Assembly: GCA_020723285.1 (NCBI GenBank)
Contig: DYJE01000037.1
Location: 1 to 45,658, forward strand
Direction of reading: 5' to 3'
Length of the DNA stretch: 45,658 bases
From: Desulforapulum autotrophicum
GTDB taxonomy: Bacteria; Desulfobacterota; Desulfobacteria; Desulfobacterales; Desulfolunaceae
In this document: positions 7,180-14,832 of the stretch, piece by piece
Layout of the letters: every line of letters starts with the position of its first letter
Numbering within the stretch: the first letter of the stretch is position 1
Translations under genes and position numbers: made by a program
The notes under the pieces: model-generated
The model's input: the letters and a program-made list of their open reading frames with translations, nothing else
What the model was told of the DNA's origin: nothing
Databases searched by the model: none

Positions 7180-9575
7180 TATGCGGCCTCCTTGTAGATG
7201 GCGTGTTCAAGTTCTCGTATGGCTCCCAGGTAGTTGGCCTTGCCGCCAAAGACCTTGATGATTTCATAGGGTGAGCCGAACCGATCGAAAGGCTGTACCT
7301 TTAACACTTCCATGGATTCAAGGTCTTCAACCCCGTGTTCGGCGTATTTATCGAGCAGGGCTTCCAATACAGCTTTGGCGGCATCCCCATACTGGGTAAA
7401 GTAGTTTCGTTTTTTCACGTTTTCCACCCGTTCCCTGCGGGTGAGGGGTGGCTGATCAAAGGCTACATGGCAGATAATGTCAAAGATATCCAGCTCCCGG
7501 TTGACGGCGTTGCGCAGTTCATCCACCAGAACGCCCTGTTCGGCCAGCTCGGCGATAATCGCGGCCTTGCGGTCGGCATTGTTCCAGTTGTTGAGAAAAT
7601 TGTCCAGACTGGCGTAATATCCGAGGATCTGCTGGCGGGTGTAATCTTTAAGGCTTAAGGTAATGGGTCTGCCATTGTGGTCAAAATACATCTCACGGGT
7701 GATCAGTGCGGTGACATCAATCCCGTTGACCACCACTTTCTCACGAGGTTGAGGATCATCCTCGCCGATCGAAATGTCCGGTGTTTCATAGGGTTCACTT
7801 TCTTCGGCGACAAACATCTCTTCACCCGATTCTTCATCTGCAACCGGATAGGCGGTTTCTTCCTCTTCGTCCTCAATTCCTGAAAGATCCTCCTCCTCCG
7901 AGGCTTCCTTGATTCGCACCGGATCACCGTCAAAGTCCGGGTCTGCAAAGAGATCGGTGACATTGCGGAAATCCAGAATGGTGAAATACTGTTTTCCGTA
8001 TTCTTCATTGATACGGGTTCCGCGCCCGATAATTTGTTTGAATTCGGTCATGGACTGAATATTGGAATCGAGTACGATCACCTTGCATGTCTGGGCATCG
8101 ACGCCGGTGGTCATCAGCTTGGAGGTGACGGCGATCACCGGATGTGTCTCTTCGGGATTGATGAAGTTGTCCAGCTCACGTTTGCCTTCATCATTATCCC
8201 CGGTGATGCGCATAATGTATTTGGCATTGTCTTTGGCCAGGTCGCCGTTGGCATTGACCATTTCCCGGCGGGTGGCCTCGGCATGTTCAATATCCACACA
8301 GAACATGATGGTCTTGGAAAAGCGGTCGGTACCTTTGAGGAATTCGGAGACCTTTTCCGCCACCCGCGTGCGACGCTCTTCGACAATGAGGTTTTTATCA
8401 AAATCCGTTCGATTGTAGATACGGTCTTCAACGGGGTTTCCGTTTTTATCACGATAACCAGCCGGGGGCCGCCATCCTTCGAGATCAATGTTCAATCCGA
8501 TGCGGACAACGCGGTATGGTGCCAGAAAACCATCGTTGATACCCTGCCTGAGGGAATAGGTGTAGATGGGGTCACCGAAGTATTCAATGTTTGAGATTTC
8601 TTCGGTCTCTTTCGGGGTGGCCGTCAGGCCGATGTGGGCGGCATTGCCGTAATAATCTAGAATACGCCGCCACGCACTGTCTTCCCGGGCGCTGCCCCGA
8701 TGACATTCGTCCACCACAATCAGATCAAAGAAGTCGGGTGAAAACTGTTTAAAGATATCCTGCTCGGGGTTGGTTCCGGAGAGTCCTTGATAAAGGGCAA
8801 GATAGATCTCGTAGGATTTGTCAACCTTGTGATTCTGCACCACCGTCATTTTTTCTTTGAAATGGCGGAAATCGCCGCGCCTGGTCTGATCGATCAGGGC
8901 GTTGCGGTCGGCCAGAAAGAGAATACGTTTTTTTACACCGGCGGTCCAAAGGCGGTAGATGATCTGATAAGCGGTATATGTTTTTCCGGTGCCGGTGGCC
9001 ATCACCAATAAAATGCGGTTTTCTCCACGGGAAATAGCTTCAACGGTTCGATTTATGGCGATCTGCTGATAATAGCGGGGGGTTCGTCCACTGCCATCCA
9101 GAAAATAATCCTGTTTAGCAATACGATCCTGTTCTGTGGTCTCGATGCCTTTATATCGTTTATAGCGTTGCCAAAGCTCTTCAGGGGATGGGAACTGTTC
9201 GATGGTCAGTTCCTGCTCAGTGACATTGCCGGTGCTTCGATCATGAAAGACGAAGCCGTCGCCGTTGCTGCTGAACACACACGGGATATCGAGAATCTCG
9301 GCATAGTCGATGCCCTGTTGCATTCCGGAACCGACGGAATGGGTGTTATCCTTGGCTTCTATGACAGCTACGGGAATGTTCGGTCGATAATACAGGATGT
9401 AATCCGCAAATTTTCGTTTGCCACGAGCTGTGGAAGAGCCACGAACATAGATGCGTCCATCCGTGAAATAAACTTCCTCACGGATCTGGGTCTGAATATT
9501 CCATCCCGCCTGTTTTAATGCAGGGGTAATGAACTTGGTGCAGATATCCCGTTCTGAGAGTTGTTTTTTATTCAT
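7179..9575 (-). CDS. hsdR: Type I restriction endonuclease subunit HsdR
   Basis: 798 residues, close to EcoAI/EcoEI-type HsdR. The PD-(D/E)xK nuclease residues are visible as Asp58, Glu73 and Lys75 (ADYIL, then VIEAKD). The helicase has Walker A ATGTGKTY at about 193-200, the DECHRGS box, GLTATPKET, and a C-terminal helicase half with QIIGRGTRINEEYGKQYFTILDF. The C-terminal part matches the EcoEI R-type domain. It translocates DNA and cuts unmethylated DNA far from the site. First gene of the five-gene operon; the start ATG has a poor AAGAAGAG-type leader. No promoter could be assigned confidently; a truncated HTH remnant ends 28 bases upstream. Confidence 0.95.
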   Translation of the reverse strand: MNKKQLSERDICTKFITPALKQAGWNIQTQIREEVYFTDGRIYVRGSSTARGKRKFADYILYYRPNIPVAVIEAKDNTHSVGSGMQQGIDYAEILDIPCVFSSNGDGFVFHDRSTGNVTEQELTIEQFPSPEELWQRYKRYKGIETTEQDRIAKQDYFLDGSGRTPRYYQQIAINRTVEAISRGENRILLVMATGTGKTYTAYQIIYRLWTAGVKKRILFLADRNALIDQTRRGDFRHFKEKMTVVQNHKVDKSYEIYLALYQGLSGTNPEQDIFKQFSPDFFDLIVVDECHRGSAREDSAWRRILDYYGNAAHIGLTATPKETEEISNIEYFGDPIYTYSLRQGINDGFLAPYRVVRIGLNIDLEGWRPPAGYRDKNGNPVEDRIYNRTDFDKNLIVEERRTRVAEKVSEFLKGTDRFSKTIMFCVDIEHAEATRREMVNANGDLAKDNAKYIMRITGDNDEGKRELDNFINPEETHPVIAVTSKLMTTGVDAQTCKVIVLDSNIQSMTEFKQIIGRGTRINEEYGKQYFTILDFRNVTDLFADPDFDGDPVRIKEASEEEDLSGIEDEEEETAYPVADEESGEEMFVAEESEPYETPDISIGEDDPQPREKVVVNGIDVTALITREMYFDHNGRPITLSLKDYTRQQILGYYASLDNFLNNWNNADRKAAIIAELAEQGVLVDELRNAVNRELDIFDIICHVAFDQPPLTRRERVENVKKRNYFTQYGDAAKAVLEALLDKYAEHGVEDLESMEVLKVQPFDRFGSPYEIIKVFGGKANYLGAIRELEHAIYKEAA

Positions 9576-9603
9576 CAGCCAGCTCTTCTTTTACCTTTGG
9601 CAA

Positions 9604-9894
9604 TTACAGAATTGGCCAGACTTGCGTTGGGCAAGCTTGGAATGAGTTTTCTGAAAGCTCTCCAATCGATACATCATATATTATATTCTTAACAAATTTG
9701 AAATTCAGGTTTTCCTTATTCAGTGCGTCTTGAAGCGCAAGTTTGACCCATAGAAATTCAGGCTCACCGATCAGCCGGGCTATCTTAGCAGCTCTTTTCG
9801 GTGTCGTTATTCTCCGGCCCTTCTCGATGTCGCGTAGGCTTCGAAGTGAAATGCCTATCTTTTCAGTTATGTCTGAAGGTCCGTTGGCCGTCCG
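9604..9894 (-). pseudogene. 5'-truncated or frameshifted HTH (XRE-type) protein remnant
   Basis: An open frame without a usable start codon encodes GPSDITEKIGISLRSLRDIE followed by KGRR and a helical tail ending TQVWPIL. This is the recognition half of a Cro/C1-type helix-turn-helix (helix 2, turn, helix 3), but helix 1 is missing. An in-frame TGA lies directly upstream. An ATG overlapping the higA stop (TAATG) reads MTDGQ and would join this frame if one base were removed. It is probably a decayed antitoxin or regulator between higA and hsdR. Confidence 0.6.
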
Positions 9895-9897
9895 TCA

Positions 9898-10293
9898 TTA
9901 AATGAAAATAGCCGGGTTACAATGAAACCGTTCACTGAGCGCTTTGATTTGCCGTTTGTTTAACTCTCGCTTTCCGTTCAGGATTTCAGAAACAACCCCA
10001 GGGCTACCAATTTCAACAAGATCCTTTTGTTTCAGGCCATGTTCTTCCATTAAAAACCGGAGGCATTCAATGGGGTCTCCTTTTGGTTCCTGGATATGTC
10101 TTTTTTCGTATTCAGCGATCAGGGTTCCCAGGGTATCCAGCAGGCCAAGCCGTGGATCATTTTCATCTTCAATGGAATCCATAAGAAAATCAGAGAATTC
10201 AATCAGCCTGTTTAATTCTTTTTCGTTTGATGGAACGGTCAGATATTGAGAAACCAAAGTCCAGGCGTTTATTATTCCTTCGTATTGTGCCAT
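9898..10293 (-). CDS. higA: HigA-type antitoxin, XRE family HTH
   Basis: About 131 residues. The C-terminal helix-turn-helix is clear (LMEEHGLKQKDLVEIGSPGV, then SEILNGKRELNKRQIKALSE), as in HigA antitoxins that bind the toxin and their own operators. The chosen ATG (MAQYEG) has a strong GGAGG six bases upstream; an ATG five codons earlier is possible. The gene overlaps the end of higB by about 22 bases, typical of translational coupling in reversed-order higBA operons. Expected to repress the promoter described at 10608-10673. Confidence 0.88.
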   Translation of the reverse strand: MAQYEGIINAWTLVSQYLTVPSNEKELNRLIEFSDFLMDSIEDENDPRLGLLDTLGTLIAEYEKRHIQEPKGDPIECLRFLMEEHGLKQKDLVEIGSPGVVSEILNGKRELNKRQIKALSERFHCNPAIFI

Positions 10294-10583
10294 GAATCCT
10301 CCTTCCATTTTTCTTTGTCGTATTCTTTATGGGTCAATATATGACGGATGTAAACTCGCCTTAAATTATACCGGATAAATGCGATAAGCCGGTATTTGTT
10401 GCCGCCGATATTGAATACAACAAAATTTTTTACCTGATCTGCGCTTGGAAAAATCTTGTGAATATCATGGAAGCTTTCGAATATTTCTTTATCTACGATT
10501 TTAAACCAGCTATTAAGGGATGATTTTGCATCCGCATGATCTAAAATAAAATCCCTGATTTTCTTATAGCTGATGATATGCAT
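10272..10583 (-). CDS. higB: HigB-type mRNA interferase toxin
   Basis: 103 residues, normal for the HigB_toxin branch of the RelE superfamily. Visible features are the N-terminal MHIISYKKIRDF, the central FNIGGNKYRLIAFIRY strands and the basic RRVYIRHILTHKEYDK end, where the conserved His/Lys/Tyr of this family lie. It is predicted to cleave ribosome-bound mRNA until neutralised by HigA. A GGAG ribosome site lies 8 bases before the ATG. The toxin gene precedes the antitoxin gene. Probably stabilises the island. Confidence 0.9.
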   Translation of the reverse strand: MHIISYKKIRDFILDHADAKSSLNSWFKIVDKEIFESFHDIHKIFPSADQVKNFVVFNIGGNKYRLIAFIRYNLRRVYIRHILTHKEYDKEKWKEDSWHNTKE

Positions 10584-10607
10584 GCGATCCGCTCCACTTG
10601 TATTAAT

Positions 10608-10673
10608 ATTCGCAATATGAGAATTCTATAATACCGCTTTCTCCCTGTCAATTATTATTCTCAATATGAGAAT
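10608..10673 (-). promoter_or_regulatory. higBA promoter with two palindromic operators
   Basis: On the minus strand a consensus -35 TTGACA (10646-10651) and -10 TAGAAT (10623-10628) are separated by 17 bases. A perfect palindrome with arms ATTCTCA and TGAGAAT (3-base centre) lies at 10657-10673, just upstream of the -35. A second copy with one arm mismatch lies at 10608-10624 and overlaps the -10. The two centres are about 49 bases apart. This layout fits autorepression by HigA. Confidence 0.8.
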
Positions 10674-10706
10674 GTTAATCCCGTATAATTGAATACGGCC
10701 TGACTC

Positions 10707-11872
10707 TCATTTCTTCTTTCCCGAAATATTCACCACCTTTTCCGGTTCCTTGGCTTCAATTTGACCGATAATATCTCCGGCAAGATTCGCCGCCCTATGA
10801 AGCGTTTCATCCCGCAAATGAGCATATCGTTGCGTCATTTGCGGGGATTTGTGCGTTAACAGTTTTTGAAGGGTGAACATATCCACCGCGCCGGAACTGG
10901 CAAGGATGCTTGCATAAACATGGCGTAAGCCGTGCAATGCACGAAAGTTTTTTGGTAATCCAGCCTTTTCCTTGATCCGGTTTACCTGTTTAATGATATC
11001 CTCTCTCTGACGACCACCGCGCCCAGGAAAAACGTATTCACTTCCGGTTCGTTCATGTGATTCAAGATTTTGTCTTGCTGAAGCACTCAAGGGAATCTTC
11101 TGATCAATTCCACCCTTGGGTTCACGGATATGTATAACCCCACGATTAAAATCAATGTCAGCCCATTTCAGGCGGAAGAGCTCGCCGCGCCTCATGCCGG
11201 TATACAAAGCCATTTTCATCAGGTTTGCAAGCTGCTTGCTTGGTTCTTCTTCAATGACTTTTAACAAGGAGACAAGTTGCTCCGGTGTCAGATCCTCGGT
11301 TTTCTGGTTGTTCACCGTTGGTTTCTGGATACGAAATGAAATCCCTGTACAAAGGTTTTTCTGGCTGCCGAAATTGATAATCCATGTCAGGAGATTTAAA
11401 ATGTGTTTCACGGTTTGCGGTGAAAGTTTTTTTGAAAGGTTGATCCTGATGCGGTCAACATCAAGGGGGCTGATTCTGAAGGTTCCCTGTCACCAAAAAC
11501 GGGCTGGATATATTTTTCGTATCGTCCTGCATCTGTTTGAACGCTCTTTCCGGGCTTGCGATTTGCGTTGTATTTTTTCCATAGCTTGTCTATCGTCCAT
11601 CGTCCGGCTTCTGCTTTTTTTCTGGCTTCCTCCGCTTCTCTTTTCTCCTGATTCGAAAGCCCACCTTCACCCATACGTTCAACCCGTATTTTTGCCGCCC
11701 TCGGTGCTGACATGTCATCCTTCTTGGCTCGTCCAGCTTTTTCGTGGACCTGTTTCCCGTTCTTCCGGTACGTGATGTAATAAATCCGTTCAGGCTTGCC
11801 GGTTCCGATCTCTTTTCCTTCGATGTAATAAACACCTGGATAATCTGTAGAGTATCGTTTTTGAGCGGGCAT
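10707..11872 (-). pseudogene. int: Tyrosine-type site-specific integrase, split by a one-base frameshift
   Basis: The 5' half encodes an arm-binding/SAM-like N-terminus (MPAQKRYSTDYPGVYYIEGK) and the 3' half the catalytic domain, with GMRRGELFRLKW, HGLRHVYAS, LLTHKS and RYAHL carrying the Arg, His-x-x-Arg, His and Tyr residues. The frames meet near 11473-11480: restoring one A turns the wrong-frame REPSESAPL into REPSEISPLDVDRI, which runs on into the catalytic half. The 5' half stops at about 11408. The gene lies about 90 bases from the tRNA-Asp att copy. Either a real inactivating mutation or a sequencing error. Confidence 0.88.
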
Positions 11873-11875
11873 ATT

Positions 11876-11895
11876 TTAAATCCTTATGGATTTAA
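11876..11895 (-). promoter_or_regulatory. Perfect palindrome at the integrase ribosome-binding site
   Basis: TTAAATCC, a 4-base loop, then GGATTTAA, ending 3 bases before the integrase ATG. On the minus strand the likely Shine-Dalgarno AAGGA lies in the loop and 3' arm, so the hairpin could hide it, or the palindrome could be a protein site. A second palindrome (ATATGT, TAAG, ACATAT) lies at 11918-11933 between this and the att site and could be an arm-type integrase or excisionase site. Confidence 0.45.
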
Positions 11896-11960
11896 TTTTG
11901 ATTATTCAATAATAAGTATATGTTAAGACATATGGGTAGATCGCGGTAAGTATTACCTTT

Positions 11961-12009
11961 CGGCCTGTCACGCCGGAGGTCGCGAGTTCGAGTCTCGTCG
12001 CTCCCGCCA
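11961..12009 (+). other. att site: 3' half of tRNA-Asp (GTC anticodon), island right junction
   Basis: This 49-base stretch is the bacterial tRNA-Asp sequence from the 5' side of the anticodon stem (CGGC, loop CTGTCAC with anticodon GTC, GCCGG) through the variable region, the T arm (GTTCGAGTC), acceptor strand CGCTCCC, discriminator G and CCA. The 5' half is absent: the preceding bases cannot pair as GGGAGCG. This is the usual scar of integration into the 3' end of a tRNA gene. From its orientation the element lies to the left and an intact tRNA-Asp should lie beyond position 1. Confidence 0.85.
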
Positions 12010-12021
12010 CTCGATAATCAA

Positions 12022-12051
12022 GGCTCTTGGACATGTCCAAGGGCCTTTTTT
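12022..12051 (+). terminator. Rho-independent terminator, probably native to tRNA-Asp
   Basis: A 12-bp hairpin (GGCTCTTGGACA paired with TGTCCAAGGGCC, one G-T wobble) is followed by six T. It lies 12 bases after the CCA of the partial tRNA-Asp, as expected for the chromosomal terminator of the original tRNA gene. Confidence 0.85.
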
Positions 12052-12284
12052 ATTGGAGTCTTTTTTTCATTATTTGAGAAGAGATGAGAGAGTGAGCTGC
12101 GCCGATAATGCCATAGCGGTAGTTGAACAACTCCATTAACCGGGTGTTTATCCAACACGAAGACCAATGACGAATCAAGGGTTGAAGCGGTTGAAAAACC
12201 ACCCAATCATTGTCCTGCCCAGAAAAGAGTTATAAGCTGTTGCGTTCTTTTCCTTAAAATCTGTTGAACACATTACCGGCGACC

Positions 12285-14084
12285 TTACGATCCAATTTCT
12301 TTTTTCACATAGCTGCCCGGCGCATCTTCAATGGCTTTATACTGCCGATTTCCAGGACTTCTCTTTTTGACGAGCTGCCCCGCGTATCCTCTGTTCCACG
12401 TCAGCCAGTTGTTCCACCAGGAACCGGCTCTCCATGTGCTTGCCGCCAGCCATTCGTCCGGAGATTCAGGAAGGATTTCCGAATATCTGTAGCCATATTT
12501 ATTCTTGTCGGGTGGATTGATGACACCGGCCACATGGCCCGAACCGGCAAGAACAAACTGAACTGGGCCGGAATGGATGCGGCATCCATGGTATGATCCT
12601 TTCCACAGAACGATGTGGTCCTCTTCTGTCGTAAGAAAATACGCGGGTGTTGTTATGGCCGACAAATCGATGGGAACACCTTTGAGCCTGATTCCTCCGG
12701 GCTCCTTCAATTTGTTTTCAATATACATTTTGTTTAGGTAAAACACATACATATTGGCAGGAAGATTGGTTGAATCCGAATTCCAGTATAGAATATCGAA
12801 GGGAACAGGCGTCTTTCCTTTCAGGTAGTTGTTGACGACGTAATTCCAGATCAGTTCGTTGGATCGAAGCATGTTGAATGTCTGGGCAAGCTGACGGCCA
12901 TCCAGGTAACCGGTGGCCATGACCGTTTTCTGGATATCGGAAAACTGATCTTTATCCACGAAAATGCCCAGGTCGCCGGGGTTTGAAAAATCCATGAGCG
13001 TGGCCATATAGGTTAAGGAAGCAAATCTGTCTTCGCCTGTTCCGGCAAGATAGGCCGCGGTTGATGCGAGAAGGGTTCCGCCTGTGCAATACCCCATGGC
13101 AGACACTTTCTTTTCCCCGGTGATGTCCCTTATAATGTCAAGGGCTTTCAGATGACCTTCGCTCATATAGTCTTCGTATTTCAAATGGGCATGCTGACGG
13201 TCACAATTCACCCAGGAAATCATGAAGACCGTGTATCCTTTTTTAACCAGCCACCGCACAAGGGAGTTGCTCTCATTCAGGTCCAGGATGTAGTATTTGT
13301 TGATCCAGGGAGGGGAAATCAGAATCGGGGTTGAAAAAACCTCATCCGTGATCGGTTCATACTGGATCAGCTGCATCAGCTCATTTTGAAAAATGACTTT
13401 ACCCGGCGTTGTCGCAATGTTTTTTCCAAGCTCAAAAGCCTGTCTGTCTGTCATTTTGATGCTGATGTTTCCGTCCACACTGTTGACATCGTTGATAAAA
13501 TTTTCGAAACCCTTGATAAGATTATCGCCCCCCGTTTCAAAGGTTATTTTCAACAGCTCAGGATTTAAAAGGAGAAAATTGGACGGGGACAAGGCGTCTG
13601 TGATTTGTTTGGTAAAAAAAACAAGTTTCTTTTTTTTTTGCTCATCAATGCCATCCACATCACCGATTTCTGAAACAATTTTATTGATATTTCGTGATGT
13701 TACCAGATAAAAATCCCGCAGGAAGCTGTAGAACTGATTGGAGTCCCATTCGGTACTTCTGAATCGTTTGTCAGCCAGCTTTGCCCCGATACTTTCTTTC
13801 GGCTCCTTCACCCCGATGAAGTTGTCAAAAAGACATTCTGCAAGATTCATATAATCTGATATGAACCTCTGCTGGGCTTTAAAAAAATGCTCGGGATTAA
13901 AAAAGTATTTCATCAGAAACTCGTTGTAATCCGAAGCGATCACGTAGTCTTTCTTTAAATCCTTGGAAACAGCCCAATTTTTGAGAAAAAAAGACAGGAT
14001 GCCTTTCTGCTTGGACAGCATCTGGGTCATCAGCTCGGCAATCTTGGCGACATTAACACCGGAATGGGTTTCCCTTTTATTCAT
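12285..14084 (-). CDS. phaC: Poly(3-hydroxyalkanoate) synthase, class I type
   Basis: 599 residues, the size of class I PhaC. An N-terminal PhaC domain precedes an alpha/beta-hydrolase core. The lipase-like box is GYCTGG with catalytic Cys333; the other triad residues are predicted as Asp489 in EEDHIVLW and His517 in GSGHVAG. ISPPWINKYYILDL and YWNSDSTNLP are further PhaC signatures. It polymerises hydroxyacyl-CoA into storage granules. No phaA, phaB or phasin gene lies nearby, so precursors must come from elsewhere. It is the last minus-strand gene before the island; co-transcription with the PocR gene, about 100 bases upstream, is possible. Confidence 0.95.
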   Translation of the reverse strand: MNKRETHSGVNVAKIAELMTQMLSKQKGILSFFLKNWAVSKDLKKDYVIASDYNEFLMKYFFNPEHFFKAQQRFISDYMNLAECLFDNFIGVKEPKESIGAKLADKRFRSTEWDSNQFYSFLRDFYLVTSRNINKIVSEIGDVDGIDEQKKKKLVFFTKQITDALSPSNFLLLNPELLKITFETGGDNLIKGFENFINDVNSVDGNISIKMTDRQAFELGKNIATTPGKVIFQNELMQLIQYEPITDEVFSTPILISPPWINKYYILDLNESNSLVRWLVKKGYTVFMISWVNCDRQHAHLKYEDYMSEGHLKALDIIRDITGEKKVSAMGYCTGGTLLASTAAYLAGTGEDRFASLTYMATLMDFSNPGDLGIFVDKDQFSDIQKTVMATGYLDGRQLAQTFNMLRSNELIWNYVVNNYLKGKTPVPFDILYWNSDSTNLPANMYVFYLNKMYIENKLKEPGGIRLKGVPIDLSAITTPAYFLTTEEDHIVLWKGSYHGCRIHSGPVQFVLAGSGHVAGVINPPDKNKYGYRYSEILPESPDEWLAASTWRAGSWWNNWLTWNRGYAGQLVKKRSPGNRQYKAIEDAPGSYVKKEIGS

Positions 14085-14186
14085 TGGCCCCCCTCTTGAA
14101 CATTGCAGAAAACGTCATGACAGGAATTTTTGATTTTTTTAAACAGTACACTATTTTTAGGGTTTTTTGCAAGGTACCCAACGGAC

Positions 14187-14762
14187 TTATCGTGCAGTCC
14201 CCCTGCATGGATCAGGAGCGCCGACTTGCCCCGGATAACGGTGAGACTCTGTGCCCTGAAGCAGCATATAGATCGAAATGATGCCGTCGATACGCTCTTT
14301 GATGTAATGGGCCACATCCAGGGCCTTTTGCCGGCTGATGCTGGGAATGTCTTTCGAAAGATCCTCAAGCCGTTTGATGTTCGCACCGATGGTTTTACTG
14401 ACAAACAAACCCGCAACCCCGCCGTTTTCAGGAATAAGGCCGCAGCCCCCGGCTGTGCCGACAAAAGTGACCCCCACCACAATGGGAACCACGATTTTGG
14501 CCTGCCCGGATCGGCAGACACCGACCACGGGTTTAAAACTTTTTTTCGCCTCATTCGTTATATCGTGATTGGACGGCGAACAGATGAATGCCTGGCCGTC
14601 AGGATTGCTTTTGATGGTATGACACAGGGGATTGCGTGTGACCGTGCCGGTGATGCTGACGCCGTCAGCATCACAAATGGTCGGATTAAACCCTGATCTT
14701 TCACGAATTTCATTTTCAAGTTTCATCCATTGTTCAACAGGGAGAATATCGGTGAGTTTCAT
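14187..14762 (-). CDS. Stand-alone PocR-type sensory domain protein
   Basis: 191 residues that look like a single PocR ligand-binding domain (LENEIRERSGFNPTICDADG, NPLCHTIKSNPDGQAFIC, VGVCRSGQAKIVVPIVVG, GTAGGCGLIPENG). PocR domains are PAS-related sensors, usually fused to AraC or histidine kinase output; no output domain is visible here. Several conserved Cys (PLC, FIC, VGVC, GGCGL) could bind a metal or cofactor. It lies between chrA and phaC in the same direction, with about 70 bases upstream to chrA. Partner and ligand unknown. The last 15 residues look less conserved. Confidence 0.75.
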   Translation of the reverse strand: MKLTDILPVEQWMKLENEIRERSGFNPTICDADGVSITGTVTRNPLCHTIKSNPDGQAFICSPSNHDITNEAKKSFKPVVGVCRSGQAKIVVPIVVGVTFVGTAGGCGLIPENGGVAGLFVSKTIGANIKRLEDLSKDIPSISRQKALDVAHYIKERIDGIISIYMLLQGTESHRYPGQVGAPDPCRGTAR

Positions 14763-14832
14763 ATAACCTCGCTTTCACTAAGTCCCTCTGAGCATGCCTG
14801 TTCTCACACAGCAAAAAATGAATACGGATTAG

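Noticed and set aside
11930-12009. A complete tRNA-Asp gene.
   Set aside because: The 5' acceptor strand and D arm are missing; the bases before 11961 cannot pair with CGCTCCC. It is only the 3' half.
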